From Fodinibacter sp038258215 (lineage in GTDB: Bacteria; Actinomycetota; Actinomycetes; Actinomycetales; Dermatophilaceae): DNA of 64,000 nucleotides. The notes below the pieces were generated by a model. That model was not told the DNA's origin. It did no database searches and was given only the letters and a program-made list of their open reading frames with translations. The DNA lies in the NCBI GenBank assembly GCA_038258215.1, contig JBBSQC010000001.1, forward strand, positions 1 to 64,000. The letters are read 5' to 3'. Numbering within the stretch: position 1 is the stretch's first letter; every line of letters begins with the position of its first letter. Shown one piece after another: positions 63,831 to 64,000 of the stretch. Made by a program: the position numbers and the translations under genes.

Positions 63831-63880
63831 TCGCGCAGTTTAGTCTTGCGAACCTGCGCGGAGGGGTGAACGATGACGGG

Positions 63881-64000
63881 GTGCCGCCCAGCCAGACCTT
63901 CGACCCGCTCGCGCCCGTCCGGTGCGCCGGGGACCCTGACATCGACGTCTTCGTGCAGGGCATGGTGTTCCTCGACATCGTCTTCACGGGCCTCCGGGAG
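63881..64000 (+). CDS. PfkB family carbohydrate kinase (N-terminal fragment)
   Basis: The first 40 codons, cut by the window end. Starts at GTG 63881 or, in the same frame, GTG 63866; GGAGGGG lies at 63860-63866. The DIDVFVQGMVFLDIVFTGL segment matches the opening strand of ribokinase-type sugar kinases. It is divergent from the DeoR-GH4 pair and would phosphorylate a sugar or sugar phosphate in the same pathway (inference). Confidence 0.75.
   Translation, partial: MPPSQTFDPLAPVRCAGDPDIDVFVQGMVFLDIVFTGLRE

Overview
The window is very GC-rich, densely packed DNA from a high-GC Gram-positive bacterium (Actinomycetota). Supporting markers are a NucS/EndoMS mismatch endonuclease, an InhA-type enoyl reductase following a MabA-type ketoreductase, a corynebacterial-type glycogen synthase, F420-type luciferase-like oxidoreductase, GAF-ANTAR regulators, a DUF222/HNH endonuclease relic and many genes that look leaderless (TAnnnT 6-8 bases before the start codon). 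Gene content and word usage (frequent CGGCATCC/GGATGCCG) suggest a Micrococcales organism near Intrasporangiaceae, but this is inference. No rRNA, tRNA, CRISPR array, insertion sequence or prophage was found.

Layout. 1-7 kb: SRPBCC protein, stand-alone TrpB-like enzyme, ABC exporter, DUF1905/YdeI protein, SURF1, MoaA, DUF3099 protein. 7-16 kb: fabG-fabI fatty-acid pair, then a cyanophycin-type locus: a Mur ligase-TPR fusion on the plus strand facing serB-cphB-cphA on the minus strand. 16-20 kb: fatty-acid desaturase, a 770-base stretch with no convincing gene, two tandem GAF-ANTAR regulators and a STAS protein. 20-24.5 kb: F420-type oxidoreductase and glgC, divergent glgA, ABC ATPase. 24.5-29.2 kb: NfeD-SPFH pair, TSUP permease, SpoU-type rRNA/tRNA methyltransferase, nucS, small hypothetical. 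29.2-36.7 kb: tandem-duplicated 3-hydroxyacyl-CoA dehydrogenase, FAD/GcvT-type methylamine dehydrogenase, zinc-ribbon protein, AI-2E permease, crotonyl-CoA carboxylase/reductase. 36.8-42.8 kb: GH15-like protein with a coupled membrane protein, methylmalonyl-CoA epimerase, thiolase, meaB. 42.8-47.5 kb: large FtsX-type permease with two ATPases. 47.5-51.4 kb: GH65 phosphorylase, beta-phosphoglucomutase-like HAD and a divergent MarR regulator. 51.6-58.2 kb: membrane protein plus lipoprotein, YbbN-like co-chaperone, two esterases with an ATP-grasp-like protein, DUF899 protein. 58.3-60.4 kb: decayed region (a frameshifted small membrane protein and an HNH pseudogene). 60.6-64 kb: YeiH-type permease, GH4 glycosidase with DeoR regulator, and the start of a PfkB kinase running off the end.

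How parts work together. CcrA, methylmalonyl-CoA epimerase, thiolase, MeaB and the hydroxyacyl-CoA dehydrogenase fit short-chain acyl-CoA assimilation of the ethylmalonyl/methylmalonyl type. glgC/glgA, the GH65-HAD pair, the GH15-like protein and the GH4-DeoR-PfkB group are storage or sugar metabolism. CphA and CphB make and cut the nitrogen store cyanophycin. The best candidate for undescribed biology is the Mur ligase-TPR fusion, which keeps the cyanophycin-synthetase N-terminal and Mur-ligase parts but lacks the ATP-grasp module, next to a complete CphA/CphB pair. A second is the esterase-esterase-ATP-grasp trio.
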